This document shows positions 5,081 to 6,163 of a DNA stretch of 6,163 nt, piece by piece. Within the stretch, counting starts at the first letter, position 1; each line of letters begins with the position of its first letter. The notes below the pieces were generated by a model that worked only from the letters and a program-made list of their open reading frames with translations, did not search any database and was not told the DNA's origin. The DNA is from Bacteroidales bacterium UBA2198 (GTDB taxonomy: Bacteria > Bacteroidota > Bacteroidia > Bacteroidales > VadinHA17). Position numbers and translations under genes: made by a program. The DNA is taken from positions 3,075 to 9,237 of the forward strand of contig DCVC01000171.1 in the NCBI GenBank assembly GCA_002328625.1, given 5' to 3'.

Positions 5081-6163
5081 CTATAATTCAATTTCATATT
5101 CTTTGATCTTTCTGTAAAGTGTACGTTCAGAAATACCAAGCTCCTGTGCGGCCAGTTTTCTTTTCCCATTATACTTTTCAAGTGCTTTCTTGATCATTTC
5201 AATTTCTTTGCCCGTAAGCGAGAGCGATTCTTCAATTATTTCTTCAGTATCCTGTATGTCGCTTCTTCCATGACGCTGTGCAAATTCGCCTGCAGGTGTT
5301 TCGGAACCTTTTGCTACCTGCTTTTCTCCGTGCGCTTCCCTGAAAAGATTATTGATCACACTTGAATTGGTGTCATGAAAATCTATATCCAGTTCGCCTC
5401 TCTGAATCAGGTCAAGTACCAGTTTCTTCAGATCATTCATGTCACTTTTCATATCGAAAAGTATCTTGTATAATATTTCCCTTTCGGAGGAAAAAGATTT
5501 CTCATCCTGCTTATTGATAAGTGCCGGAAGTTTTATCCCTGTATAATCAGGAAGATAAGCATGAAGTGTTTCGGCACTGATTTCTCTCTCACTTTCTATT
5601 ATTGATATCTGCTCTGTTATATTTTTCAGTTGTCTGACATTCCCGGGCCAGCTGTAATTCAATAAAACATTCTTTGCTTCATTGCTTAATCTGATGGCTG
5701 GCATCCTGTATTTCTCCGCAAAATCAACTGCAAATTTTCTGAAAAGAAGAAAAATATCATCTCCTCTTTCCTTAAGAGGAGGGATTTTTATTGGAACAGT
5801 ATTAAGCCTGTAAAAAAGATCTTCCCGGAATCTGTCATGCTCGATGGCTTTTGTGACATCCACATTACTTGCTGCAATAACCCTTACATTGGTTTTCTGG
5901 ACTTTTGATGAGCCAACTCTTATGAATTCTCCGGTTTCGAGAACCCTGAGCAGCCTTACTTGTGTTGAAAGAGGCAGCTCTGCAACCTCATCAAGGAAAA
6001 TAGTTCCTCCATCAGCAACTTCGAAATAACCTTTTCTGCTCTCAGTAGCACCGGTGAAAGATCCTTTCTCATGTCCGAATAATTCAGAATCAATAGTTCC
6101 TTCTGGTATGGCCCCACAATTAACTGCAATATAAGGACCATGTTTCCTGCTACTGTAGTTATG
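5081..6163 (-). CDS. Sigma-54-dependent Fis-family transcriptional regulator, C-terminal 360 residues
   Basis: Bacterial enhancer-binding protein that uses ATP to open sigma-54 promoters. The N-terminus, with Walker A and any sensing domain, lies beyond the window edge. Numbered from the first visible residue: the sigma-54 contact loop as GSFTGA (34-39, usually GAFTGA), Walker B GGTIFLDE (52-59), sensor I VIAASN, arginine-finger region FREDLFYRLN (112-121) with R113 and R119, PPLKERGDD, sensor II WPGNVRQLKN (172-181), and a C-terminal Fis-type HTH NGKRKLAAQELGISERTLYRKIKEY. A linker of about 120 residues joins AAA+ to HTH and contains a likely coiled-coil stretch around MKSDMNDLKKLVLDLI. The frame is open to 6163; an internal GTG at 5863 lies within the AAA+ domain and is not the true start. 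The gene leads directly into lptE. Its signal and targets cannot be told from this fragment. Confidence 0.95.
   Translation of the reverse strand, partial: HNYSSRKHGPYIAVNCGAIPEGTIDSELFGHEKGSFTGATESRKGYFEVADGGTIFLDEVAELPLSTQVRLLRVLETGEFIRVGSSKVQKTNVRVIAASNVDVTKAIEHDRFREDLFYRLNTVPIKIPPLKERGDDIFLLFRKFAVDFAEKYRMPAIRLSNEAKNVLLNYSWPGNVRQLKNITEQISIIESEREISAETLHAYLPDYTGIKLPALINKQDEKSFSSEREILYKILFDMKSDMNDLKKLVLDLIQRGELDIDFHDTNSSVINNLFREAHGEKQVAKGSETPAGEFAQRHGRSDIQDTEEIIEESLSLTGKEIEMIKKALEKYNGKRKLAAQELGISERTLYRKIKEYEIEL

Noticed and set aside
5077..5181. Longer lptE reading from 5181 or 5169
   Set aside because: It would overlap the regulator's HTH-coding end by about 90-100 nt and place a long polar stretch before the lipoprotein signal.
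5861..5863. GTG at 5863 as the start of the regulator
   Set aside because: The same frame continues upstream to the window edge with GSFTGA, Walker B and sensor I motifs, so this codon is an internal Val.

Overview
The window reads as a chromosomal segment of a Bacteroidota bacterium, most likely of the order Bacteroidales or a close relative. The evidence is the protein types: a Bacteroidota-style LptE with the YSFSGASI motif, a GroES mobile loop with GIIIP, and an acidic TPR protein with a FPYFQSAH-type N-terminus. The DNA is moderately AT-rich and most starts lack a clear Shine-Dalgarno sequence, as is usual in that phylum. The assignment rests on protein resemblance only. Every credible gene lies on the minus strand, so transcription runs from high to low coordinates.

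In transcription order: (1) 6163-5081, the 3' part of a sigma-54 enhancer-binding regulator (AAA+ domain plus Fis-type HTH), cut by the window edge. (2) lptE (5076-4555), an outer-membrane lipoprotein for LPS transport. (3) 4548-3613, an acidic protein with a C-terminal TPR, not characterised. (4) secG (3611-3246), a translocon subunit. These four genes are spaced by 1-6 nt and look like one operon, closed by a strong intrinsic terminator (3219-3181).

After a 249-bp intergenic region (2997-3245) comes groES-groEL (2996-1059), ended by a GC-rich 13-bp hairpin (1029-999). Then lepA (EF4) starts at 950 and runs off the other edge with 316 residues visible. No stretch over 300 bp lacks a gene, and there are no RNA genes, mobile elements or CRISPR arrays.

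The genes are housekeeping: LPS export, protein secretion, folding and translation. No new system is evident among the proteins. The most interesting part is the groES upstream region. It holds a good sigma-54 promoter match (TGGCAC-N5-ATGCT) beside an operon that encodes a sigma-54 activator, a second copy of the motif TTGGCA-N4-TTATG 82 bp upstream, a pair of inverted 9-mers, and a strong SD serving a possible 7-codon leader ORF that ends 2 nt before the groES start. The uncharacterised TPR protein between lptE and secG is the other item worth study.
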